Assembly (NCBI GenBank): GCA_911728435.2
Contig: OU452205.1
Location: forward strand, 20,020,080-20,084,079
DNA length: 64,000 bases
Source: Apoderus coryli
Taxonomy: Eukaryota; Arthropoda; Insecta; Coleoptera; Attelabidae
Direction: 5' to 3'
Shown one piece after another: positions 52,570 to 61,746 of the stretch. Position 1 is the stretch's first letter. Each line of letters starts with the position of its first letter. Made by a program: the position numbers and the translations under genes. Under the pieces are notes generated by a model that saw only the letters and a list, made by a program, of their open reading frames with translations, had not been told where the DNA came from and did not search any database.

Positions 52570-54975
52570 GATCTTTACTCCTTCGGGTCTTAGCGTGACC
52601 GAAGCCTGCCTAGCCAGTCTCAGAGCCGCTGTAAACGCAGAGCATTTTCCACTACCTGCCACGTGTTCTTGGCCGTTGCATAGAATACAGGATGGAGTCT
52701 CCTCGCCACACTCTTTTCTAACATGCCCTTCTTTACCGCACCTCTCACAGCATTTAGATCGTTGTGGACCTGTGCATGTAGCAGCGCTATGGCCGTAATT
52801 CCAACACCGAAAACATTTCATGAGTTCTACTCGTTCCACTACTCTGCACATCGGCAGCCCAACCCTAATGCGCACCAGGGATAACAGCCTTTTTGCGTCT
52901 GTCTCTGCCAAGGTAACGGTGGCGGATTTCATTCCTCCAGGCACATTTCTAATGGATTTAATGCTAATTGCCTCTTGGTTTTTAACCTCGCCCGTAGCAA
53001 CGATCGCGCTCCGAATTTCTACTTCGTCTGTCTCTTCGTCCATATCTTTTATAAATACTGTTTTTGTTTTTTCCCCCCCCATGTATCTAATTCTGTATTC
53101 TTTCATTATCTCACCGACCTTGCCTTGAATGATTTCTTTGCTGCCTTTTTTGATATCTATAATGAGATCGCCCCTGGCCGATCTCCTAACTTTTCGTATC
53201 TGTTCCAGGACAGTGGCATCCTTTGCTTCTCTTTTGAATTTGCGCAAGACTTCAGAGAATGATTTCTCACCCGTTTCAATCAACAGTACTTCGCTTGTCC
53301 TTTCTTTTCTGCCGCCCTTCTCCGATCTTGTGGAATTCATTCGCTCTAGTGCCTGTTTCGGCGCGTGTACAACAACATTTACCTCTTCTGCGTAGAACAC
53401 GCACTCTACAATTTTTCTGAATGTTATTGGGTCCTGTCCCTCAGGCAGCACCATGGAGTAGGTCCATTTGCTGTCACTCCCTGGAGTTGACCTTTTTCCC
53501 AATAATGTTTTCATCAAAATGAAAAAGTTCTCGACATTTGCGTTAGGCGGAATGAAAAATGCATCAATGGTCTTTTCTCTAATTTGATTTTCTCCATTGA
53601 CTCGGTATTTGATTATTTGTTCATAGGTTGTATATGCGCCCATACCCTGACAATCTTCTTTCTCGGCACCAAGAACTTCTGGGCATCCCAGGAGTAAGCG
53701 TTTTTCTCTTGGGGTCATCTTGGTTTGATCTTCATTTAGAAAGAAAACTAAGTGGTCTTTGGGTTCGCCCAATGGGTCCGTATTTGAGATTTCGGTAACT
53801 GAAAAACTCTTCGGGGACCATTTCTGCTGAATAGCTTCACTTGCCTCCTCGTAGTTTAAGGTTTTACCCCTCAATTCGTATTCAGGCGTCTTCATGCAGT
53901 TTTTGCAAGTTTTTACGTTTGCCTGCCTATTCACATTCTGCAGCTCTGCTTGGTATTTGCACTCGAGTGTTTTCAGTTGTCTTTCATGCTCCTCTTTCTG
54001 TAATTCGAGACCGTCCTTCATAGCATTTAATATTTGCTCATTCTCTCTATATTCCTTCTCCAGCTTCTTGATTTCATACAACATCTCCCTGTTAATGCTT
54101 TTGATTTTTTTATGCACATTCTGGTTTTGAGAACAGAACTCAGACAGGTTATTTGCTATTGTCTTTACAGATTCTAGCTGCTTATCAGTGCATCTTGAGT
54201 CCATCGCAAGATTTCTTCTTGTCGGTTGCACGACTCTCCACTCATCTTGGCTATCCAAGGGTAAGTCTGTCTGGGATTGCATGTCAGTCTTCATCACATC
54301 CTGCTGCAGGATACCTGTGACAATTTCGTCTGTTTCTGGATCGTCTCTATCCCTTCTTAACAGATTTTTTATCATATCCGCTGTTGCCATTTGCGATATT
54401 ATACTGTTTAATGCTGTTATGCTCTCTCTCATTGACTTTTTTGTTACCTCGTTGTCGTGCATGCAATTAGCGTACTTTCTCGTTACTACTCGTGCCTCCT
54501 TTATTAAGGAGGCCATCTTTCGACGCATCCTATATTTTTCCAGCTCTACATCAACTAACATATTTTTAATATCAGTCTTCTCAGGTGTTACGTGAAGTTT
54601 CCTTTTCTTAGATATCTGCTCTGCTTCATCCCACTTCAAGTCAATCACTGATGTATTCGGGCTGTTTCTTCCCTCAGCAGTATTAGCTGGTGCACTACCC
54701 CTTCTCTCTCTGGCTCCCATCTGGAAAAAATTCTGCATCACAGGATTTAATGCGCACTTAGAGGTCCGCGTGTCTACACCGTCATCCGTGAGATCTACAA
54801 GGTCTTCCTCAAATCCGGTAGCCTTTACCAGTACCCCGGCCCGGTCTCCCACCAGTGGTACATGACAGTCGCTGGATGACGATCGGGGGGTGCCTGTCAT
54901 CACACAACCCTCACCGACCGGTACTGGGGATCCGACCCCTGCACCGTAAGTTTTCATCTTATCGTTAGTATCCAT
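52567..54975 (-). CDS. ORF1: gag-like RNA-binding protein with three CCHC zinc knuckles
   Basis: This 802-aa protein should bind the element RNA, multimerise and bring the particle into the nucleus and to telomeres, as ORF1 of TRAS and SART does. The first 120 residues are Ser/Gly-rich and look disordered; a basic cluster KKRK at 123-126 could be part of a nuclear signal. Charged heptad-like sequence at about 285-352 predicts a coiled coil, which would allow multimerisation. CX2C (357-360) follows it. A globular stretch covers roughly 390-700. Three knuckles end the protein: C721-C724-H729-C734 and C743-C746-H751-C756, both CX2CX4HX4C, and C763-C766-H771-C778 with a longer CX2CX4HX6C spacing, the arrangement usual in the R1 clade. 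I chose the first in-frame ATG, preceded by an A-rich leader; M7 is an alternative. The frame is uninterrupted. The N-terminal half shows no domain I recognise. Confidence 0.93.
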   Translation of the reverse strand: MDTNDKMKTYGAGVGSPVPVGEGCVMTGTPRSSSSDCHVPLVGDRAGVLVKATGFEEDLVDLTDDGVDTRTSKCALNPVMQNFFQMGARERRGSAPANTAEGRNSPNTSVIDLKWDEAEQISKKRKLHVTPEKTDIKNMLVDVELEKYRMRRKMASLIKEARVVTRKYANCMHDNEVTKKSMRESITALNSIISQMATADMIKNLLRRDRDDPETDEIVTGILQQDVMKTDMQSQTDLPLDSQDEWRVVQPTRRNLAMDSRCTDKQLESVKTIANNLSEFCSQNQNVHKKIKSINREMLYEIKKLEKEYRENEQILNAMKDGLELQKEEHERQLKTLECKYQAELQNVNRQANVKTCKNCMKTPEYELRGKTLNYEEASEAIQQKWSPKSFSVTEISNTDPLGEPKDHLVFFLNEDQTKMTPREKRLLLGCPEVLGAEKEDCQGMGAYTTYEQIIKYRVNGENQIREKTIDAFFIPPNANVENFFILMKTLLGKRSTPGSDSKWTYSMVLPEGQDPITFRKIVECVFYAEEVNVVVHAPKQALERMNSTRSEKGGRKERTSEVLLIETGEKSFSEVLRKFKREAKDATVLEQIRKVRRSARGDLIIDIKKGSKEIIQGKVGEIMKEYRIRYMGGEKTKTVFIKDMDEETDEVEIRSAIVATGEVKNQEAISIKSIRNVPGGMKSATVTLAETDAKRLLSLVRIRVGLPMCRVVERVELMKCFRCWNYGHSAATCTGPQRSKCCERCGKEGHVRKECGEETPSCILCNGQEHVAGSGKCSAFTAALRLARQASVTLRPEGVKI

Positions 54976-55257
54976 ATTGTTTTTTTCTTTTTTTTGGGGG
55001 GCTGCCCCATCGTGTCCGTTGTCATTGCCGAGTTGTCATAAGTAATACACGAAAAGAAAAAACCCCTAGCCCTCGTCACCTAATAGCGTCGGGGTCGGAA
55101 AAAAGCAAGAGTTGATCAAGAGAGACCAGACAGGAAAGGGGAAAAGACGAAGAGGATACCACCCCAAGTAAGCGAAGAAACGGAGAGGGGAAGTATCCAG
55201 TTAGGGGTCATCGGGGTCACCACTCCCGCGCCCACAAGATGTGAGCCCCCTGATGGG
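54976..55257 (-). other. 5' UTR of the retrotransposon
   Basis: This segment of about 282 bp lies between the TTGGG array and ORF1. On the sense strand it begins CCCATCAGGGGGCTC and is G+C-richer than the flanking genome. Just before ORF1 there is a GGGGCAGCCCC mini-hairpin (about 54997-55008) and a long A-rich run. R1-clade elements carry an internal promoter in this region; I see no sequence that proves one. The abrupt switch to perfect pentamers at 55258 and the complete ORF1 argue that the 5' end is not truncated. Confidence 0.75.
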
Positions 55258-55375
55258 AACCCAACCCAACCCAACCCAACCCAACCCAACCCAACCCAAC
55301 CCAACACAACACAACCCAACACAACAAAACCCAACCCAACCCAACCCAACCCAACCCAACCCAACCCAACCCAAC
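55258..55375 (-). repeat. Telomere-like (TTGGG)n, inner segment, about 23 units
   Basis: CCAAC pentamers in the same orientation as the long array at 48505-49337. Near the middle several units are degenerate (ACAAC, ACAAAAC), and some are perfect on both sides. The array stops at 55375 and the next bases (GTTAAGGTTAAGGCGAAATAG) match the interior of the neighbouring 131-bp unit, so the telomere-like repeat starts within a tandem-repeat monomer. Confidence 0.88.
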
Positions 55376-56420
55376 GTTAAGGTTAAGGCGAAATAGTAAT
55401 ATTTGGAATAATTTTTTGATATCTTTAGATTTCAAATCAAGATTTTTTTAAAAGTTAAACTATAAGCTCAAATTTATATACAGGGTGAATCAAAAATGTA
55501 TTTCTTTATTTTGTTTAGGTGAAATAGGAATATTAACTTTTTGATTTCTTTAGATTTCAAATCAAGATTTTTTAAAAGTTAAACTATAAGCTGAAATTTA
55601 TATACAGCGTGAATCAAAAATGTATTTCTTTATTTTGTTAAGGTGAAATAGTAATATTTTGAATAATTTTTTGATTTCTTTAGATTTCAAATCAAGATTT
55701 TTTGAAAGTTAAACTATAAGCTCAAATTTATATACAGGGTGAATCAAAAATGTATTTCTTTATTTTGTTAAGGTGAAATATTTTGAATAATTTTTTGATT
55801 TCTTTAGATTTCAAATCAAGATTTTTTTAAAAGTTAAACTATAAGCTCAAATTTATATACAGGGTGAATCAAAAATGTATTTCTTTATTTTGTTTAGGTG
55901 AAATAGTAATATTTTGAATAATATTTTGATTTCTTTAGATTTGAAATTAAGTTTTCTGTGAAAGTTAAACTATAAGCTCAAATTTATATACAGGGTGAAT
56001 CAAAAATGTATTTCTTTATTTTGTTTAGGTGAAATAGTAATATTTTGAATAATTTTTTGATTTCTTTAGATTTCAAATCAAGATTTTTTTAAAAGTTAAA
56101 CTATAAGCTCAAATTTATATACAGGGTGAATCAAAAATGTATTTCTTTATTTTGTTAAGGTGAAATAGTAATATTTTGAATAATTTTTTGATTTCTTTAG
56201 ATTTCAAATCAAGATTTCTTTGAAAGTTAAACTATAAGCTCAAATTTATATACAGGGTGAATCAAAAATGTATTTCTTTATTTTGTTAAGGTGAAATAGT
56301 AATATTTTGAATAATTTTTTGATTTTTTTGGGTTTCAATTCAAGATTTCTTTGAAAGTTAAACTATATGCTCCTAGAGGTTTTCTACGGGGTAACTCAAA
56401 AATGTTTCTATTTATTTTCA
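55376..56420. repeat. Tandem array of about eight ~131-bp units with ACAGGGTGAATC
   Basis: The landmark GAAATAG recurs at 55390, 55521, 55645, (55775), 55900, 56031, 56162 and 56293, giving steps of 131, 124, 130, 125, 131, 131 and 131 bp. Each unit carries TTTAGATTTCAAATCAAG, AAAGTTAAACTATAAGCTC, TATACAGGGTGAATCAAAAA and TTTCTTTATTTTGTTAAGG. The last unit decays after 56330. This sequence is unrelated to the 148-bp satellite. Related degenerate units occur near 60060 and 63118-63600, so it is an amplified form of a dispersed family. Confidence 0.93.
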
Positions 56421-56628
56421 ATAATAGATAGAAACATTTTCAGATTTTCAGCTCTGGCAATACTTTTTTTTAATTAATTTTTGAATTATTTTTTTTTTAA
56501 ATTTTTTTTTTTTAATTTTTTTTTTTGAAATTTTTTTTTTGAAATTTTTTTTTGAAATTTTTTTTTAATAATAGAAACATTTTTTTCCTTGAAATTTTTT
56601 TTTTTTGATTTTTTTTTTCATTTTTTTT
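56421..56628. repeat. T-rich low-complexity stretch
   Basis: After TCAATAATAGATAGAAACATTTTCAG, split here only as a landmark at about 56427-56452, the sequence is runs of T broken by GAAA or AATT. No gene is visible. A similar order of AGATTTTCAG followed by T-rich DNA occurs near 63275-63350 and 63500, so it may be a spacer between the tandem units and the hairpin end of one repeat family. Confidence 0.7.
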
Positions 56629-56701
56629 GCCACCCTCAATGACTTTTTTTATAGATAAAACTACCACACAACGACTGGGAAATCCCGAAGGGATTTCTTG
56701 T
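56629..56701 (+). repeat. Hairpin-terminated repeat end, copy 1
   Basis: This is a conserved block of about 73 bp: GCCACCCTCAATGAC, ATAGATAAAACTACCAC, ACGACTGG, then an 8-bp perfect stem (GAAATCCC, loop GAA, GGGATTTC, 56679-56697) and TTGT. Similarity among the four copies in the window ends exactly after TTGT, which marks a true element end. A subterminal or terminal hairpin on one side only is typical of Helitron/Helentron-like elements; the strand given assumes that this is the 3' end. The assignment is inference. Confidence 0.65.
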
Positions 56702-57785
56702 TAATAATTATAAATTCTGTAGCGCTGTCTTTGTCGTCAAAAGCTGCAAAATTGGCAAAAGTTCGGATAAGCGATCTGCGAATCCGCTGCCAGGATGGAT
56801 CGCACCACAATATAAATCGAAAATTATTTTTTTTCTCACGGGAACTAGGCACTTTTCAACTGTGATTTAATGCGGTTTCACTATTTACTATTTGACACAA
56901 GCAATTTGTCTGACGCGTTAGAAAAAACATTCTGACCAAAACCAAATTATGACGTGAAACTAGAAGTGTCAACGAAACTAAAATAAGTGACACCAACGTT
57001 AGAAATATTAGCAAATTATGACGTGAAACTAGAGGCGCAACTATATTGGAATTTGTCGATTTTTCTTGGAAAACCATTTTCATGACTATATTCTTAGAAA
57101 AACATATGGGAGAAGCAATTTCGTATATTTTTAGTCGCAATCGTGTGAAAGAATGACGTACAAATTCATAAATTCTATTGATAAAGTATTAATCTTTAAA
57201 AATATGACTCACTTCACACATACTACGTTCCTTTTATAAATATCCCTATTCCAAATGTCATATAAATTGTGACAGCTACCCCACACAAAAATATTTCGAT
57301 ATCAATAAATAATTGTTTGTATTGGAAGTACCTAGCTAACAAACCTTATATGAAAATTTCCAGTCAAAACTGATGCTTACTTATCTAAAAAATAATGCAA
57401 ATACACTGAACTCCACCACCAAAGAAGTAGAAGTTTTCCATAGTGTCAAATTATAACATAAATCCATCTGTCATAATAATTAACATGTAATAGGTATACT
57501 GTCAATAGTAAAACAACGTAAATACAATAATTTCCAAAAATGTGCAAAAATATTACTGTAAAACACAGAATGGAAATTGAAAAAGAATATATACCGGAAG
57601 GTAAGTGTACAATCATATAAAATAGGGTTCTCACCGTACACTTTGATGAAATTCTTTGTTGACATGCCGCAACGACTTACCATTATTTGTAGGAAAAACT
57701 TACTTTTTTTTTGCAACCCTCAAGGACTTTTTTCATAGATAAAACTACCACAAAACGACTGGGAAATGCCAAAGGGATTTCTTGT
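56702..57785 (+). mobile_element. Non-autonomous repeat element, ~1.1-kb body, copy A (ends in hairpin copy 2)
   Basis: This segment is repeated at 60288-62157 with high identity. It starts right after the hairpin of the preceding repeat and ends in its own hairpin block (57713-57785), where one stem base is mismatched (GAAATGCC, AAA, GGGATTTC at 57763-57781). Inside is a 69-bp-spaced direct repeat of CAAATTATGACGTGAAACTA (about 56943 and 57012) and a splice-donor-like AAGGTAAGT near 57597. Short open frames are present in both copies, but their differences look random, so I do not call a gene. No transposase or helicase is encoded. Confidence 0.6.
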
Positions 57786-59628
57786 CAACTAATATAAACT
57801 GTGCTAGCCCTTACTCACTCTAATCTTGAACGAAAACAGGATAAAGTTGGGCACAGATTTCTGACAATCAAAACAAGTGTAAAATATGCCATGTGTTTTA
57901 ACATGCAGTTAAATATTGGGAATCGGGAATAGGCTACTTTTGGTGAGGCTCCTTTGAAGGGAAACATTTTTAAAATAGTTCCCAAATCGTCACATTTTTC
58001 ATTAAAGTAAAGTCAGTAGAAAAGAAAACAGATTTGTGTGTTATTCTTATGGAATCTACTCGATTAAACAACATACCAACTTACAATGCTTTGCTGCCAG
58101 AATGTCTTTCAAATTATCTCTATCCTACACCTCGTACTTATTATTCGCGCAATAGCTTAATTAAACTGAAACCTATTGAGACCCGACACACCTGCAGATG
58201 GTTAGTTAAATATAATCTTAATTTCCTCAAGTTTATTTTATTTTACCTTTGCTAAAATAATTTCGTTGTGGAAAAAAATCCATATTATTTATATGTCATT
58301 CCATTCAATTCTTTCAAAACGTGACAACCCTACAAAAATTGCGAAAATCGCGGTTGCCACACTTTATTCAATATATCATTATTGGCGTAAAATACCAAAA
58401 TCAATCAATCCCAATTCAATTTACATACCCAACACAAGTTAATTAACCACAAACTTAAATTAGCCAATATTTATTTTCAATTTTCTTTCATGAAAACTTT
58501 AGTTTCAAATCCACTTTTAAGAAAATATTCTCCCCTATAAATATATATTACATATTTTATATACTAAGAAAAAATAAATCTGACAACCAAGGAACTAAAG
58601 AGCTAATATTTGCTGTATGACAAGTGTCATTTCGAAATAAAATATAAATAAATTCTTTTAATTTGTTTGAAAATAGAAAAAACATAATAAAATTCATTCT
58701 AATATTGGTTATTGTACACGGTAATTATATTCTATTAATACCTAATGTTTATTTCTAGCCAAAATTCGATTTTTGATGTACCTATAATAGGTAATAGTAT
58801 TTTTAGGTTATATTATACGTACGTAAACAAACACTAGAAAAGGCTATATAAGCTTTCTTACGTAAGTACTTTAAAATACAATACTTTTTATGTTTATTTA
58901 AAGGTATTTCAACTAGATTTGTTTATGTTCCTAGGTACGTACCTACATATTATACCACATACTACTTAGGTATCTCCTAATCTCCACATTGGTAAACAAA
59001 AACGACTTACCATAAAGCACAGAATAATACATTCCTTATTCTGTGGAAAGAAACTTTTATTTAGAGAAAGTATTTTTATCATAGAAGCAGCATAATATAA
59101 AATATTTTATACAATTAGGTACCTACACGAAATAGAAACATGGGTACAACTAATAATGTTTCCAAAAGAAAATTAATATTATTTCAAAACGATCAAATTA
59201 ATGTAGCGACATGACATGGTAAACAAGGTTTAAGATAGTTTTCGAATCAATAAAGGTTTCTGAAGATAAATTCTGCGAGAGTTGAAAAGGTGATAATTGT
59301 CTCACATATTTATTTAACATAAGTAGTCTAAAAATTCATTTGTCGTGTTTTAGATCAAAGAAGAATAACCCAAAATTGCAGAAATTGTTTTGAAAACAAG
59401 CACATAATGTACTGGATGGTATTAACGTGGTATTCCAAGTATTCAGTCAATGAGAGAAAACCATTTATAATTTTGCATTTATATATTTTTTTATAAGTAG
59501 TAGTAGTAGTGTTTATTTCACCCAATATTAATGTATACAATAATAAGTAATAATAAGTCGTAACATAAAAGTTATTACAGTTTGTTGTTTTTCAAATAAA
59601 ACGCTATTCAGTTGAATTGATATGGTAC

Positions 59629-59651
59629 GTTCAACTGTCGCTCAGTTGAAC
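59629..59651. repeat. Perfect 9-bp inverted repeat (GTTCAACTG / CAGTTGAAC)
   Basis: Arms at 59629-59637 and 59643-59651 enclose a 5-nt loop (TCGCT). A further CAGTTGAA lies just upstream at 59609-59616, giving three copies of one octamer in 43 bp. This could be the end of an old transposable element or a chance hairpin. Confidence 0.6.
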
Positions 59652-59736
59652 CTAACTGATATTTACGTTGAAGGATACTACCTAGATCAGCTGGGCAGCT
59701 ATTCTTGAAAACCAGGGAGTAGAACAATTGTGAGGC

Positions 59737-59772
59737 GAGGCAAAGTCTATTAAATTAGCACAGCTTTGCCTC
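59737..59772. repeat. 9-bp inverted repeat (GAGGCAAAG / CTTTGCCTC)
   Basis: Arms at 59737-59745 and 59764-59772 are perfect complements with an 18-nt loop. The left arm is preceded by a second GAGGC. This is the G+C-richest spot of the surrounding kilobases. Function unknown. Confidence 0.55.
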
Positions 59773-60056
59773 ACTTCTATGTTCACTTGAACTAATGTAC
59801 CCCTATCACTCATTTTCAACATAACTTTTTCCGTTAATTGTCAACGAAGAAAAATGCTAATGCCTATAGATTTTGATAGATAACAAAAGTCAATGTTACC
59901 AACATACAAAAAATAAAAACATGTGAACTAGAGGTGTAAGGTAATAAAACTGTCGATAGTGTTTTTGATTCTTTAAATAATCAGCTGTAGCAAAAACGTT
60001 AAGTCATCGTAAATATTAAATATACTGTGGTTAAGTGTGGAATAAATTAAAAAAAC

Positions 60057-60287
60057 CATATACAGGGTCATACAGAAAAATATATTAGTTTTACAACGCT
60101 TAAATTTTTTAGAGCGAAACAAAACAGTTAGAAAACTTTTGATTTTTTGTAGTATGTTAGAATGATTTCATACATTTTTTATACAGGGTGAAATCATTTT
60201 TAGGAAAAATTATTTATTATTATGACAGAGAAAATTCAAATTTTACTGTCAAATTTACTATATGAGATCAGTTTATAAACAAATATT
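60057..60287. repeat. Degenerate ACAGGGT tandem units before body copy B
   Basis: TACAGGGT occurs at 60061 and again at about 60182, about 121 bp apart, each followed by A/T-rich sequence like that of the 131-bp units at 55376-56420. It directly precedes body copy B, so tandem units and hairpin-ended bodies again lie side by side. Confidence 0.55.
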
Positions 60288-60476
60288 TAATAAATTATAA
60301 ATTCTGATAGTGCTGTCTTTGTCGTCGAAAAGCTGCAAAATTGGCAAAAGTTCGGGTAAGCGATCTGCGAATCCGCTGTCAGGATGGATCGCACCACAAT
60401 ACAAATGGAAAATTTATTTTTTTCTCATGGGAACTAGGCACTTTTCAACTGTGATTTAATGCGGTTTCACTATTTA

Positions 60477-60810
60477 ATCAATTAATTTAATTATATCTAC
60501 ACAGTTCATTTAAGTGTGTGACGCAGAGGGAGATATCAACTATTCTTCTTGAGCTATTCACAAACATTTGATCACATCCATCCATCTGACGGCTTTCATG
60601 GCACTGTCACTTTAAATTATTAAGGTTATTATCACTTTTTCACTAAAATTACTTTAAATACACAATGACAACTTCTAAATTTACTACAACTATATCGAAT
60701 AACCTTTTTATAACACTACAATATACAACATGTTGATAGAAATTGATCTTAAACATGAAAATAATGCCGAAAACTTTTAGACTATGAATGTAAACAAAGA
60801 AAATAATAAA
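60477..60810. other. 334-bp indel relative to body copy A
   Basis: Copy A reads CACTATTTACTATTTG where copy B has 334 extra bases between CACTATTTA and CTATTTG. CTATTT stands at both junctions. It may be an insertion in copy B, or a deletion between short direct repeats in copy A, which the flanking CTATTT favours. The segment has no inverted ends or coding potential that I can see. Confidence 0.6.
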
Positions 60811-61105
60811 CTATTTGATACAAGCAATTTGTCTGACGCGTTAGAAAAAACATTCCGACCAAAACCAAATTATGACGTGAAACTAGAAGTGTCAACGAAA
60901 CTAAAATAAGTGACACCAACGTTAGAAATATTAGCAAATTATGACGTGAAACTAGAGGGGCAACTATATTGGAATGTGTCGATTTTTCTTTGAAAACCAT
61001 TTTCATGACTATATTCTTAGAAAAACATATGGGAGAAGCAATTTCGTATATTTTTAGTCGCAATCGTGTCAAAGAATGACGTACAAATTCATAAATTCTA
61101 TTGAA

Positions 61106-61746
61106 AAAGTATTAATCTTTAAAAATATGACTCACTTCACACATACTACGTTCCTTTTATAAATATCACTATTCCAAATGTCATATAAATTGTGACAGCT
61201 ACCCCACACAAAAATATTTCGATATCAATAAATAATTGTTTGTATTGGAAGTACCTAGCTAACAAAAAAGTATTAATCTTTAAAAATATGACTCACTTCA
61301 CACATACTACGTTCCTTTTGTGGGGTTCTTTCGCGCAAATTAATAAATCGGAGACTAACAAAATAAACACTTTATTAAAGAACAAATCTAATTTAATAAT
61401 ATTAACAAAAGTAAAATAACGTGAGTATGTATTATATAGAAATCGCTCGCACTGTTTTATAATAGACGCTTGTTGGGGTGGTTCAGATCAACTGACTATC
61501 TTCTTATTTTTTCGTACCGTTCTCACCCGTACTTCCATAATCGACTCGTCCGTCGGGGTGTGCATCCCGGTGGTTAGATTACGTATACACAGGTCGTCCG
61601 CTATAACAACCTATGTACAAGGTGTCCGCTACACTTTTATAAATATCACTATTCCAAATGTCATATAAATTGTGACAGCTACCCCACACAAAAATATTTC
61701 GATATCAATAAATAATTGTTTGTATTGGAAGTACCTAGCTAACAAA
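61106..61746. repeat. 161-bp tandem duplication, second copy split by the solo LTR
   Basis: The segment from AAAGTATTAATC to CTAGCTAACAAA occurs at 61106-61266 and again from 61267 to 61746. The second copy is longer only by the 315-bp LTR and its 4-bp target duplication. Copy A of the body has the segment once (starting at about 57186). Confidence 0.85.
61319..61633 (-). mobile_element. Solo LTR of an LTR retrotransposon, 315 bp
   Basis: The segment begins TGTGGGGTTC and ends CCGCTACA, so it has TG...CA ends, and is flanked by CTTT on both sides (61315-61318 and 61634-61637). The empty site is present in the tandem duplicate at 61106-61266 and in copy A. Read on the minus strand it starts TGTAGCGGACACC, has a TATAAAA box (complement of 61455-61461), an AATAAA-type polyadenylation signal about 85 bp further on (near 61371-61376) and ends GAACCCCACA. 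This is the layout of a Ty3/gypsy- or BEL-type LTR. No internal coding region remains, so it arose by recombination between two LTRs. Confidence 0.72.

Larger units (their letters stand above)
49338..55257 (-). mobile_element. Complete R1-clade (TRAS/SART-type) telomere-repeat-specific non-LTR retrotransposon
   Basis: A 5.9-kb element with 5' UTR, ORF1, ORF2, 3' UTR and poly(A), all on the minus strand, and with both reading frames intact. It is flanked on both sides by CCAAC pentamers. On the G-rich strand the junctions read GGGTT, element, poly(A), GGGTTGGG, so insertion was at TT^GGG; any target duplication of whole repeat units would be invisible. ORF2 opens with the R1-clade apurinic-type endonuclease signature (QINLNRCRQAHDLL) and ends in a CCHC motif. 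The sense strand equals the G-rich strand; from memory this is the polarity of SART, opposite to TRAS. A relative in Tribolium is known to target TCAGG. G+C is clearly higher than in the flanks. Full length and open frames suggest a recent, possibly active copy. Confidence 0.93.
57786..60056. other. AT-rich DNA without recognisable genes
   Basis: I see no supportable coding region, tRNA or named repeat in these 2.3 kb. The longest open frames are under 75 codons and resemble no known protein. There are scattered TAGGTACCTAC-type motifs, a short GTA run (59498-59511) and two hairpins close together at 59629-59651 and 59737-59772, described separately. Confidence 0.7.

Noticed and set aside
49640..54595. 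Short open frames on the plus strand opposite the retrotransposon ORFs
   Set aside because: They are antisense shadows of ORF1 and ORF2, with no recognisable domains.
55116..55435. Minus-strand frames of 72-82 codons across the inner CCAAC run and 5' UTR
   Set aside because: They are repeat translation (GWVGL) extended into flanking DNA.
56856..57140. 94-codon minus-strand frame, also open as 96 codons at 60782-61072
   Set aside because: It is open in both repeat copies only because they are recent duplicates. Several of the differences change the amino acid, the frame includes the 69-bp direct repeat, and there is no known domain.
57597..57606. AAGGTAAGT as an exon-intron border
   Set aside because: It is a good splice-donor match, but there is no open exon upstream or acceptor that I can support. 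It is kept only as a remark on the repeat body.
58034..58255. 73-codon plus-strand frame
   Set aside because: It is short, in AT-rich DNA, with no domain, no splice context and no second copy to support it.
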